A DNA stretch of 64,000 nucleotides. It comes from Oikopleura dioica. Taxonomy: Eukaryota; Chordata; Appendicularia; Copelata; Oikopleuridae. Each line of letters opens with the position of its first letter. Positions within the stretch are counted from its first letter, which is position 1. The notes under the pieces are model-generated. The model was not told the DNA's origin, did no database searches, and saw only the letters and a program-made list of their open reading frames with translations. This document shows positions 47,901-59,900 of the stretch, in pieces. The DNA lies in NCBI GenBank assembly GCA_907165135.1, contig OU015567.1, positions 7,569,001 to 7,633,000 of the forward strand, given 5' to 3'. A program made the position numbers and the translations under genes.

Positions 47901-50900
47901 GATTTTGTCAATCAGTGGCTAGCAAAGAAAGAAGAAATCGAAGCGCGAAAAGCAGAGGAAGAGTCTCAATTCAAATTCAAAAACATCGACCTCGGTCAAA
48001 GTGTAGAGGAACAAATGGAAGAGGAAGAACAGGAGTATCACGAGTTCTTCCAAAGCGACAATGAGTTCAAATCAGAAGCGGAAGGACCAAAAGCAGCCAA
48101 GGAATGCGAGCTTGAGAATTTCGCAAAAATTGTAGAGCTGTTTTTGAAAACTGATTTGAACGTCAACAGCGCGGTCAAATCGGCGAACAAGTTCCAGCTC
48201 ATTCGAATTTTCAACGATCCAGAAAGCATGATCGAATGTGATCACGTGATAGTTCCGCCTCTGATCAAGGACAAACACCACTTCGACGAGATCGACGCTT
48301 TTGTGGACTCCGATTCCGACGTTTACCGGCGCGCAAATCCAAAAGAAGCTGCTTCAGTGTGTGCCCCCTTGAGAGCACTGGACGAGCGCGTTTCAGAGCT
48401 TCAAGTTCAGTTTGACGACCATCCCACACTAGTTTCCATTCGCAAAATGACGGCGAAAGTTTTGGAGTTGCCGCTTTTTGCGCCAGTAATTTCGCTTTGC
48501 ACAGGCATTGAGATGGTGCTTTCCCGAGTCAATGACTGGCATCAAAACGCGCCCAAACGCCTATCTCTGCAAACAGAAACAGATGCTCTTTGGAACATGG
48601 TCGTCGAATGGCGAAAACGTGAGCTTCATCAGTGGAAGGCGATCCTGGAGACGTCGATCAATCTCGAAGCACAGAAGTCAAACCACCTCTTTCCTGAAAT
48701 CTGGAGAGTGGCGACAGCGGAGGACTCAAGCGAGGAAAATATCCGACTCATGTGCACTTCGTTTTTGAGCAGCGCCAACTGCGCCAACTTCGCAAGGCGC
48801 ATCAGTCTACTTCGCCGCGTCGCCAAAATCGTGGAAAAACCGTTCACGAAACTGCTCATCGAAAATATCTGCTCATTTTACCAACAGTTCATGCCCAACA
48901 TTTTGAAACAGACAAATGCAGTCAAAAACTCAATCGAGAAAGAACTCAAAGAATTTGTCGCCATTCAGCGCTGGAAAGACATCAACTTCTACGCGAGAAA
49001 AGAAGCCGCCACGAAGATCAGACGACAACTCTTCAAATTCGTCAAAAAACTAAAAGAAAGTTTGGTCGACAGGACGGCCGTTGAGCTCTTCAAAGTCGAC
49101 CATGAATCTATCAGACTTCCACAAGTTCAAAATGTGGAGATTTTCATTCCGCTTGAGAAAAACGAACCTGTGGAATTTTCAGTTGAAGGAGACGTTCTCT
49201 CCCAGCATCCGCGAATTATACCCAAAATGAACAACTACTCCAAAGCTGCAACAGCTCGATTCGAGAAGTTCAACGCCCAATTCACTGCCGAAATCTTAGA
49301 AACAACTCAAGACATAAAAGAGCGCTTTGATGAGCTCGCTTGCGAAACTCAGAAAATCCCTAGCGATGGCGACCGAGAAAAAAGAATCAAAATGGTCAAG
49401 TCTTTGCTTACAAAGAAGCGACGAGCCCTCTTCGATTTATTCTCACTCACGAAAGAGGCCGGTCTCAGCTTCAAACGCGGCCTCAATCGCTCCAGAGAAG
49501 AGACAATAATTTCCGACTGGTTTTACATTGAAAGCGAAACTCTTTCCAAAAACCGCCTTGTTCAAAAGTTACTCGATGTGAATGAGGCTAAAAAGCATCC
49601 AGACAAAGCGGTTAGCAAAAATGAGTCTGATCGGCTCATCGGCTACACCTTCCACCTTGCAGCAGTTTCCAAGACTATTGCCCAAAACCGAAATTCTCTC
49701 GAAAGACAAGTCAGCAAATTAGAACAAATTTACAAAGTCGCAGAAACAGGAACGTTTTTGGATCTGGAAGCTGAATATGGTGTGCTCTCGGGAAGATTAT
49801 CGAATATGATCTTTGCAATCGCGAATGTATTGTTGTATCTTGATTCTGCCCCCGAAGAGATTTCCACCTCAAGATTGGACATCAACGACGCTCCATCTAT
49901 CGGAAAACTTACGCTTCCGCAGCTTCGACAAATTCATGATTTCCTTTCTCAAATGAGAAGAAAATGCGAGGAACTGAAAGGAGCGCTTGGCACGAGCGAG
50001 ACTGACAATCACATCGACCGAGCTAACCGAGTCCGACAGCTGATCCAAAATTATTTCCGACCATTGTACAACAAAGAACTTCCGATACTAGAGGAAGTGC
50101 GGCAAATCCACCAAACCTCCAATCGTAGCATAGAAGATCTCAATTTGTTCTTTGCTGCCATTCGAAAACTCGAAGGAAGCGTCTTGATGACAGAGCAAGT
50201 GATCAACGAACAGAGCTCGTCCGAGACACGACTTACCGACTGCAGCCAAAAGCTGAACAAGTTCTTTGCCGAAATCACATTTGCTTTCCAGAAACTCGTT
50301 AAAATCCAGTCAGAAGGAGGGGCGCCAGAGAAGTTATTTCAGCAGCAAGGACTTTTGGCAAATATGCTCGAGTCCTTCACCCTCTCAAATGACGTGTTTT
50401 CTAACTTTTGCGAGTTTTTCAGAAGCGTTAACGGAAATTGCCCCGAGTTGTCAGTTTTTATCACAAGCCTTGTTCATCCTTGGATTCAACTTTCCAAGTC
50501 GATGCTTTCCTATTTCAAGCAAATGGAACAGTTTAACTTTGCCTTGCTAGATCAGCTTACAACTATCTCTTTTCTCGTGCTCAGCCGCGGTTTTTGTCTC
50601 CCCGAAGACATTGCCGACGATGTTTTGGAGCAAGAAGGCGAGGAGATCGGCGGAGGCGGCGCTGGCGGAGGGGAAGCCGGTACAAACGATGTCACTGAAG
50701 AATTCGACGAAGAAGACCTTGACGATCCTCTTCCAGGCGATTCTAAAGCCGAGAGAAATGAGAAAGACCAAGATCGAGGTGAAGGAATCGACATGGAGAA
50801 CGGAATGGACGATGCCGACGATGTAGAGGATGTCGAAGATCAAGACGAGAATGAAGCTCAAGAAGAAGAAGAGGAACCCCTTGAAGATGAAATGGGCGAC

Positions 50901-53900
50901 CTCGGAGACGAAAATCTGGCTGATAAAATGGACGAAAAGGTTTGGGGTGACGAAGACGATCGAGACGAGATCGAGGAAAACAAAGAAAATAGAGAAGAAG
51001 ACGGAAAGGGCGACGAGCGAGAGCAAACTCAGGTAACTATTATTTTTGAAAGAATCCAGTCTTGTTAACTTTTTTAATCTTAAGGAGCTTCAAGCGAAAG
51101 ATGATGGCCTAGCGGATGGAGCTGACAACGAAAAAGATGAAACGCTTCCTGAAGCTGAACCAGAAGAAAACGGCCCGGAAGAAGGCCCATCCGATGAAGA
51201 ATTGGACGATCAGGGGGATGAAGGGATCCTAGCTTCTGCTGAATCTCCCACTTCTAGCGTAGTTTGCCTGCTCTCTATATCTGGACGAGTGAAGAAAACG
51301 AGTAAAGTATCTTTGACGTCTGTATTTCGAGCTGGAGTAAAATAGAGGTTAATTCACGAACTGCGTGAATTACCGAATGGAGAGAAATACACGGCGGCGA
51401 CCGAGCAAAGCTCGATCTAGATAAGCAAGTGACCTTAGGGGACGAGGGAGTCTAACGAATCTAAGATCCCAATACCCCCATGAGACTGAAACGTCCTCTA
51501 AGGCCAAAGTGTGTGATTTTTGCAGGAGTATAAGCGTAAGATGAGTAACATGGCAGGTTCGAAACGTCGAGGCAGTCTGATTCGCGTTAAAAACCCTTTT
51601 TGGGAAAAAGCTTGAATCAGATGCGAAGTTTTCGTGATGTCCGAGCGGTGATGACATGAAGGAGTAGCTGCACATGTAGAAGAACTCAAAATACGTCGGC
51701 GACGGTAAACTGTGATAATTTCCGTACCTTTTCAGGCCCCGGTCGATGAATAGGGGACCTGAGTGGGGCAGTACTTGCGCTTAGTCGTATGACTGACCCG
51801 AGTTTGTGCCGATGTTTAGAGGTTCGACGGGCCTCGTTTCACGGTGTGCTCGTTTTGTATGTTTCGGGAGATGAGCTGCTCCAACTTCGGTTAAAGTCGC
51901 ATTCGGATCGGCGCCGGCTGAGTATTGACGATCTGGTGAAGACTTTGGACGGGTTCTTTTCTTGCTGTTTTCAGTTGCTGAGCCCTCAACTACTGTTGAA
52001 TTTTGTTTATCGACTGACATATGGCTATTGTCGGGCGCAGCAACCTCCGAAATCACTGTAGCATCAGCTGACATGTCCTCGGCAGTTTCATAAAGAGTAC
52101 CACCAGAGTACCAGCGATCTGACGGCTCGGCTGGAGCTACCGACGAGTCCAAAATAGATGTAGCGGTTGTATCTCCCAGATTTTCCATGTCCAATCGGCG
52201 TCTACTTTCCAAAATAGGTGATAGAGATGATCTTGGCGGTTTTTCCATAGCAACCATCGGAGTCGACGCGACCTGAGAAGATTTCCTCCCCCATGCGACT
52301 TCGACCCGGACTTTTCCATCGGTTTGGAAGTAGGAACAGGCGATTTTGTGGGACTTTCGACTTAACGATTTCGGTTAAATGTGGGAATACGTACTCGGCC
52401 TCGTAGTAATCAATCCAGCGTAAGTCGTGATTTCGTTCTGCGGCGTGAACCACGTGTTCTCGATGGATGAAATCACGTTGTCCTTTTTATCTTCGACCAT
52501 GACGACCCAGTCGTTGCTCGAAACGGCTTTCAGGGGACCTACCCAGCGTTCCTTCTTGCTTTTAGCGTCGGTCAGGTTTTCTCGCTTAATGTACACGACA
52601 GCGCCAGCGGGATTGGTCTCGGCTTAGGCTCGTTTTTCAGCCTGTGCTCCATGGCTCGGTCAGCAGCTTCCATCGCAGTTTTCACAATGGCTTCCGCCGA
52701 TTTCGCTAAAGCTCCAACATTGAGACCAAACACCTGAGGTGTTTCCGCTGTCATTTCTGCGCCAGTAGAGTGGGTGAAAGTACTTTTTCGGCCAAACCAA
52801 ACTTCTCGCGGTGAAATTTTCGTGCTTTTGTTTTTCACACTATTGAGCGCGCGCATCACGTGGGGAACGCAGTCGGCCCAAGTTTTTCGACCGGAAGATG
52901 AGTTGACCATGCAGAATAGACTGTTTTTGATAGTCCGATTCGCTCTTTCTGCGAAAGCGTTTGATTGAGGGTGAAATGCGGTACTTATTGTATGTTTTAT
53001 CTGGTTAAGCTTACACATTTCGTCAATCACGCTTGCGCAGAAGTGGGTACCTCTGTCACTGTGTAGATGTTTCGGCAAGAAATCCATGGGAAGGAAGACC
53101 TTGTAGATGAGCGCTTTTGCAGCGCGGATAGCAGTGTCGGACCGCGTCGGAATGCACCAAGTGTAGCGAGAGAAAGTGTCCGCCACCACCAAATAATACT
53201 TGAATCCGCCAGCGGGAGGCATACAAGCGAAATCGATCTGAATCGATTCGCCAGCTGTTTTTCCACGACGAAGGGTTCCAAGTGGCGGTTTGGTACGAGT
53301 TCCAGCAGATCCTTTTCTGCGTAGGCAAGGGACGCAGCTGTGGACGTAGTTAGAAACATCGTCTTGAAATGAAGGCCACCAAACGTCCTCTAATCGCTCT
53401 AAAGTCCGCGGCTCGCCCAGATGACCGGACAAGTCGTGAGCTAGAAAGAGAAAGTGACTTTTTACCGCTTCCGGTACCACCGCCCGCGCGCCAGATTTGA
53501 ATTGACACATCAAGCACCCGGTAGTGTTATCCAGGAACAGAGCTTTTTCCATCTTGAGTAGAGACGATTGTCGGTGGTCGGAGTCCTTCACCAGCGATTT
53601 TATGTCCAGTGGCTCCTTACCAGATTCCAGAAAAGTGATGATTGCACTCAGAGCAGAGTCCTCCCTTTGATAGTCCAGAATGTTATTATAATTCGCTGAC
53701 ACCAACGGAATCTCCATTGGCGCCGCGATAGCCTTGACGTTTACCTTATGTATCTTCACCTCTGATAAAGTGATTTTCTCCGGAAACTGATTTTCGTTCC
53801 AGAAAGGGACGAAGACACGTACTGGTGAATTCTTGTCGATTTCGTACTCGCGACCAACGGGAAACTCAGAGTCGTATCCAAGTGATTTGTCGTCCTCGCC

Positions 53901-56900
53901 AGGTCTGCGGCTCATAAAATCGGCGAATTGATTTTCTGATCCCTTGATGTAGACAATGTGAAAATCGAATTCTTCCAATCGGCTTTGCCATCGGCTTATT
54001 TTAGAATTCTTGAACTTCTTTTTGTGTAGGAAGATCAAAGATCTGTGGTCTGTGTGAATCTGAAAGAATCTACCTTTCAGGAGCTTTTCCAGTCGCTCGC
54101 AGCACCAGACAATGCTAAACATTTCCTTTTCTGAAGTGTTCCATTTTCTTTCAGCTTTGTTGAAGGTGTGGGAAATCGCGCTTACTAGGTGCACTCTCCC
54201 GCCATACTCTTGTAGCAGAACACCACCCGCTGCGTACAGGCTCGCGTCTGTGTAGAGGTGAAAAGACTCGTCAAAGTTAGGAAAGCTTATGACAGGAGTC
54301 TCGGAGAGTCGTCGTTGAATTTCCTTGAGCGCCAAATCCGCTTCTTTGGTCCACTTGAAACAATTTGTTTCGTTCGCCGAATTTCGAACATCGTTTATGG
54401 GTTTCATTCTGCTCGAGAAGCAACCGGATGAAATAGCTTCGCCCATTTTTGTTTCTAGAAAACCTCGGATCCAATTCAATGACCCGATTAATGAAGCTAA
54501 CTCCTTTTGGGAGCGTGGGGGTTTCATCTGACGAAGGGCGGAGACTTGCGCAGGGTCCGGTTTGATTCCTTCTTCGTTGATGATTCGGCCCAAAAGTGAG
54601 CTTCTGATTGTAGGAAAGAGCACTTTTCGCCCTTGAGTTTAGCGTTAAACTTGCGGAGCGCGATGAATAGGTTTCGGAGAGTGTTGTAATAGCAGCTGAA
54701 AGACTTCCCAAAACATACTATGTCATCGATATAAGAAAGCATCTTCTTCCTGGTGGGGCTTGAGTCGAGAATCGTGTTTACGACGCGCGAGAATATATTC
54801 CCCGAGCATCGATAACCGAAAGGTAATCTGCAGAAGGCGTAAGATTTCCCACCCCACTGGAAGGAAGTCTTATACCTATCGCTTTTCTTAATAGGGCACT
54901 GCCAATATCCGCTCCGCAAATCAACTGTGGCGAAATACTTGTTGCCCGGTCCAATGTTCGCGATCGTATCCTCCATGCTCGGAAGATGATATGGGTCGGA
55001 TTTGTCGGAGAGGCATTTGTTCAAGCTGTTCTTGTAGTTGATGCAGAAGCGCATTTCCCCAGATTTCTTAGGGATTGGCAGAACGGGGCTATTAAACCCT
55101 TTCTGGTCCTTGATCTCTTCTATTATTTTCGTATCGAGCAGTTCGGAGATGTGATCAGTGACCTGGCCATGAAAAGCTTGCGGAATAGGGTGTTGACTGA
55201 TGTTTCGACTCGTACCATCAGTCGGGATTTCGATCTCGAATGGGAATTCACCCATTTTTGACCGTCGCAGCCGAATCTGTCGTCGAAATCCAAACACAGC
55301 TCGGCGACCACCTTCTTTTGCCCCGGGTCGGCGTTTGCTGGTAGGGTAATTCCGAGTTTTTGCTTCGCTAGCTGAATGGGGCACCTGGCTGCGTTCTTGT
55401 TAGGTGCGTCCAGCTTTGGGACTTTTGGTGGCGGTTGAGTGCGGGATCGATCGCTATCCTTGACCGCTGATCTAGTAGTCAAGTATTTCTTGATTTTGGT
55501 CCGCTTCACTCCGTCCAGCTTCACCACTTGAGTCTCAGTTTGTGTGAAGGCTTCGTTGTAGCAAAATGAGAGAGTACGATTCTTATTGTCGACTGTGAAG
55601 CTGTCCGTCATCGCATTCTCTAGTATATCGCGGCCCAGTAGACTTGGGTATTTACTGCCTGGCATAATGGTGAGATTCAGGGAGAATGCAGGGCCACCAT
55701 TGAATGATAAGCGGCAGGGAAGGATACCCATCGGCTGCTCGGCGGGAATATTTGGGCTGAAACCGGTGACCTTGAAGGGACAGGGCTTCAGCATCTGGAG
55801 AAATTCGTCGGGAACGTAAGCAGCGGACAGACAGGAGGACTCGGCTCCGCTGTCGACTTCCATCGATACGTCAAAACTTTTAGAGCCCGTAATGATGGTA
55901 GCCGAAGCGAAATAAGCCTTTCCTGGTCGCTTCTTCTTCACTGTGTAAAAGTGAACGTCGAATGGTTGGAAATCTTCAACGTTCTTAGTCGTATTTATCT
56001 TCTTGGATTCTGGTTGTTTATCGTCTTTCCCATCCTTAGAATCGTTGCTGGCGCGCTTAGCATTCTTCTTCTTTTTGTTCTTATTTCTGTTGAAGTGCTG
56101 GGAGACGGTCGCGCTGTCAACTCGATTCTGTCTTGTGGATTGGGCGAGACGGCAGAGTTCGTTGATATCGTAAACTTTTGATAGGCTTGGAAGGATTGCG
56201 TTGAAAACGTCTGGTTCTTCTTTCCTAAGATTCAAGTACAGCATCATCGTCGAGAATATGTCAAATATTTCATCGACCCCGGCGTCGGCTGACTTCTCTT
56301 GTCGGTAAGAGTTCAAAGTCGCTTGCTTCGCCTCGTTCATCTTTTGCAAGACGTTGGCGGTGTAGTGTGCAAACGGCTTCGAATGGTCGTATTCGACGTC
56401 GAAAACTTCGCTTAGCTTCAGTAAGTAGTGACTCTTCGCGGCGAATGATTTCTCTAGCAGCGCCTTGGCCGATTTCCAGTCTTGACAATTCAGAAATTCG
56501 GTTCCAAGTGAGCGTTCGATGTTCAAGTCGAAGTGGCTGTACACTGCTGCGATGAAAGGCTGTTCACGTGAAGGTCTGTCGCGGACGTAGGCGCGGTGAT
56601 AAATGTCGGCTCTGCCCAAGAAGGTGTTGAAAGATGTGTTGCATGCGGCGTCCAGCTTCGGCAAGTCTTGGACGTGACGAGACCAGGTAGTGGCCACCCA
56701 TGCTTCTTCTCTCATTGTCGCATTCGTAGAGTCTTTTCCTTGATCGAGCTCGCAGGTAAGAAGCGTTGTACTGAGCTGTTCTAATTTTACTCTGCTTTCT
56801 GTGATCAAGGGCTCTAGGCTTGGCTTTAGTGATTCGTCATTTCGCACTTGTTCTTCGAGGTAGTTTACTCGATCGTTTATGCTTCTTATTTCGGTGACGG

Positions 56901-59900
56901 TTTCTAGCAGTGATTTGTTCGCCGCCATAGCTCGAAATATATCGGCAGTAAGGGTTTATGGGCCTTGGATTACCTTTCAGGCCCTCAGAAAATACTGCGA
57001 CTAAAAGTCGCAATATGATGAGCTGAGGTGCCTTTTGCGCAAACGCCCGACGATTTCTCTGTCCAGCGATTGTCGAAATTTCAAGGTCTGGTCCAAGGGT
57101 CGATTCTTCGTAAACTTCTCTCGATTTTTGGTGAAAAGTGGCGAAAGAATTATGTTTTTCTCAGTATTTTAGGTTTTCCCCGGCGTGCGTGCGTGGTTGC
57201 GTGGGCGCGACTTTCGGCGCGTGGGTCGTGGTGGCGCTCGTGCGGTGGCGCTCGCTCGGGGTGGTGTTGGTGTGGTGCGGAAAATTCTCTGAGTGGAGTT
57301 TCTCCGGCGGCGCGGTGGCGGTTGGTGATTCGGTTCCCCTCGACTCCGCTGACGGCCAATCAGCGTCCAAGTTGCGAAACTTCGGTTGTCGATGGCGGAA
57401 AAATTTATCTTTTCTCCAACGGGACTACTCTGATACCACTGAAGGGATCCTAGCTTCTGCTGAATCTCCCACTTCTAGCGTAGTTTGCCTGCTCTCTATA
57501 TCTGGACGAGTGAAGAAAACGAGTAAAGTATCTTTGACGTCTGTATTTCGAGCTGGAGTAAAATAGAGGTTAATTCACGAACTGCGTGAATTACCGAATG
57601 GAGAGAAATACACGGCGGCGACCGAGCAAAGCTCGATCTAGATAAGCAAGTGACCTTAGGGGACGAGGGAGTCTAACGAATCTAAGATCCCAATAGGGAT
57701 CAGCAAGACGAGTCAGAATTCAACGCGGACGAACAAGCGCAGCCGCCCCCTGAGAACTTCGAAACAGAAGCACCAGAAGTCGACGATGTTGATTTCGAAG
57801 AAAAAGATGACGGTGAGAATCAAGACGAAGAATCAAAGCAGGATGATGATGATGGGATCGAACTTGACGATGCTCCGCCTGAAGGTGAGTTTTTAATTTG
57901 ATTTTCATTGCTGAAGATTTTTTTAGGAATGAGTGATGCAGAGGGCGAAGAAGAAAACACTGATAACAACGAAAATAGCAAAGAAAATGAAGATCAAGAA
58001 GAGGAAGAAGATGCGGATGAAGGCGGAGACAAAACAGAAAACGCTGATGATGATCAGGAAAAGATTTTAGATTTACCCATTTTTGATATTCATTATTTTG
58101 AGTCATGGTTTCAAATCTCATGAAAAGACAACTGAAGATGATTTGAACAAAGATATTTCTGCTCCTCGTAAAGGCGAAACACCAATGGCCGAAAATCAGC
58201 AGAACCACGAGAGAGCAGCGGAAACTTGCGAAGCAACTGATATGGAGCAGGACAATGGAGATAACACTGGAGGCGAAGAGGCTTCTGGAGATCAGACTGG
58301 CGCATCGGAGGACAAATCTGATGGAACCAAAGGCAATCAGCAGACACAGGGTAACCTTTTTCTCCTTATCTTTGTTAATAATTCAAATTTTATGTTTAGT
58401 TGAGCGGCCAAAACCAAAAAGAGGCGATGAAAAATCATCAGATTCAGCTGAGCTGGAAAAACACGAAACAAAGGAAAAAGAGTCCCAAGTGGAAAATAAC
58501 GAAGAGGAGCCAGAAACTGGAGTTGAATTCGAGCGTGACAACGCTGCGAAAAAAGAAGTTCTTGACGAAGCAGAAGAAGGAACTCGGGAACAAATCGAAC
58601 GGATGGAAATCGAAGATGGGGAAAAAGAGCAAAAAGAGGAGCCGATGGAGGTGGAGCACGAGCCAAACTCGAAGCTTGAATCGAAGTCCGGTGAGAAAGT
58701 TGATGAGGAAAAGGTCAAACATTCGGAAAATGACGAAGACGAGAGCAATGAAACGGGAAATGAGGATGTCGAAATGCAGGAAGACAAGGAAGAGAGGGAG
58801 AATGTTATTATGACGAATCATTTGCAGAAAAGCTCGTTGGAGAAAAAGATGCGCGACTTGGAGAGCATCGAGCGTCACATCCCCGAATTGATCGGAATGA
58901 AGCCAGCTGGTGAAGAGGCGCAAATGGCGTGGAGAGGAATCAACATGCTCCAAGCGTCCCAAGCGCAGAGACTGGCGGAACAGCTACGCCTCATTCTTGA
59001 GCCGAAGAAAGCTTCTGCACTGAAAGGTAAAATTTCGTTAGTTACATTTCTTTACAATTGAATCAGGTGATTACCGAACTGGAAAGCGGCTGAACATGCG
59101 AAAAGTAATTCCGTACATCGCCTCCCAATTCCAAAAAGACCGTATTTGGCTGAGACGCACGAAACCGCGAAACAGAAATCACCAAATTGTGCTTGCTCTC
59201 GGTAAGGATCCAATTATTTTGTCAGAAATAACAGTTTGATTTCAGATGACTCGGAAAGTATGATCGACAACAAATCCAAAAAGCTGGCTTTCGAGTCACT
59301 GGCGTTGGTTTCCTCGGCGTTGAAGCTAATTGAAATCAAGAATTTGGGCGTTTTTCGCTTCGGTGCTGAAACAGAGTGCATACTTCAACTGGGTGACGAG
59401 TTGAATGACCAAGTAGGCACGGTTCTTTATCTTATCATAAATTTAAAAGAAGTAAGAATTATCAACGAAAAATTATCGGTAAAAAAAGATAAAAACCGTT
59501 ATAAAGGTGGACATATCATCAGCCGCTGCACATTTGAGCAACAAGCCACTGACATGGTGAAAATGCTGGATTTTGCTCGGAGGAGCTTCAGAGAAGCGGA
59601 CAGCGAAGGGGTCGCTAGCAAATTGCTGATTGTGATAACAGACGCGCAAGGCATTTTCAAACAGGGTCGGGAAGCCGTGGCCGATCAAGTCAAGCTTGCT
59701 CGCCAGCGAGGAATGATGGTGATGCTTGTCGTTGTTGACAATGGCGAAAAATCTATTACGGAAATCAGGGTAAGTTATTTTGGATCAGGAATTACAAATG
59801 TAATGAATCAATTTCATCGCTGTTTTCAGTCGGCAACGTTCAAAGATGGAAAAGTAAGCTGGAAGTCTTACCTTGACGATTTCCCTTTTCCCTACTATGT

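Larger units (their letters stand above)
51215..57699 (-). mobile_element. Ty3/gypsy-like LTR retrotransposon, antisense inside a midasin exon
   Basis: Two identical 256-bp LTRs (51219-51474 and 57440-57695) bound a 6477-bp element. A 4-bp duplication GGGA (51215-51218 and 57696-57699) marks the target. Transcription is on the minus strand: gag plus protease, then RT, RNase H and integrase, in the Ty3/gypsy order. Removing the element and one GGGA restores the midasin frame exactly (DDQGDQQDESEF). No envelope-like frame was recognised. Frame changes between domains are listed with the coding parts. Confidence 0.93.

Noticed and set aside
50547-51026. Minus-strand frame opposite the acidic midasin linker
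   Set aside because: Repetitive GAA/GAC codons on the plus strand leave the opposite strand open by composition; it encodes low-complexity Phe/Leu/Val runs.
51239-51345. Midasin frame continuing into the LTR as a natural alternative C-terminus
   Set aside because: It is LTR sequence ending in a stop after about 40 codons; the true continuation with conserved MIDAS domain lies beyond the element.
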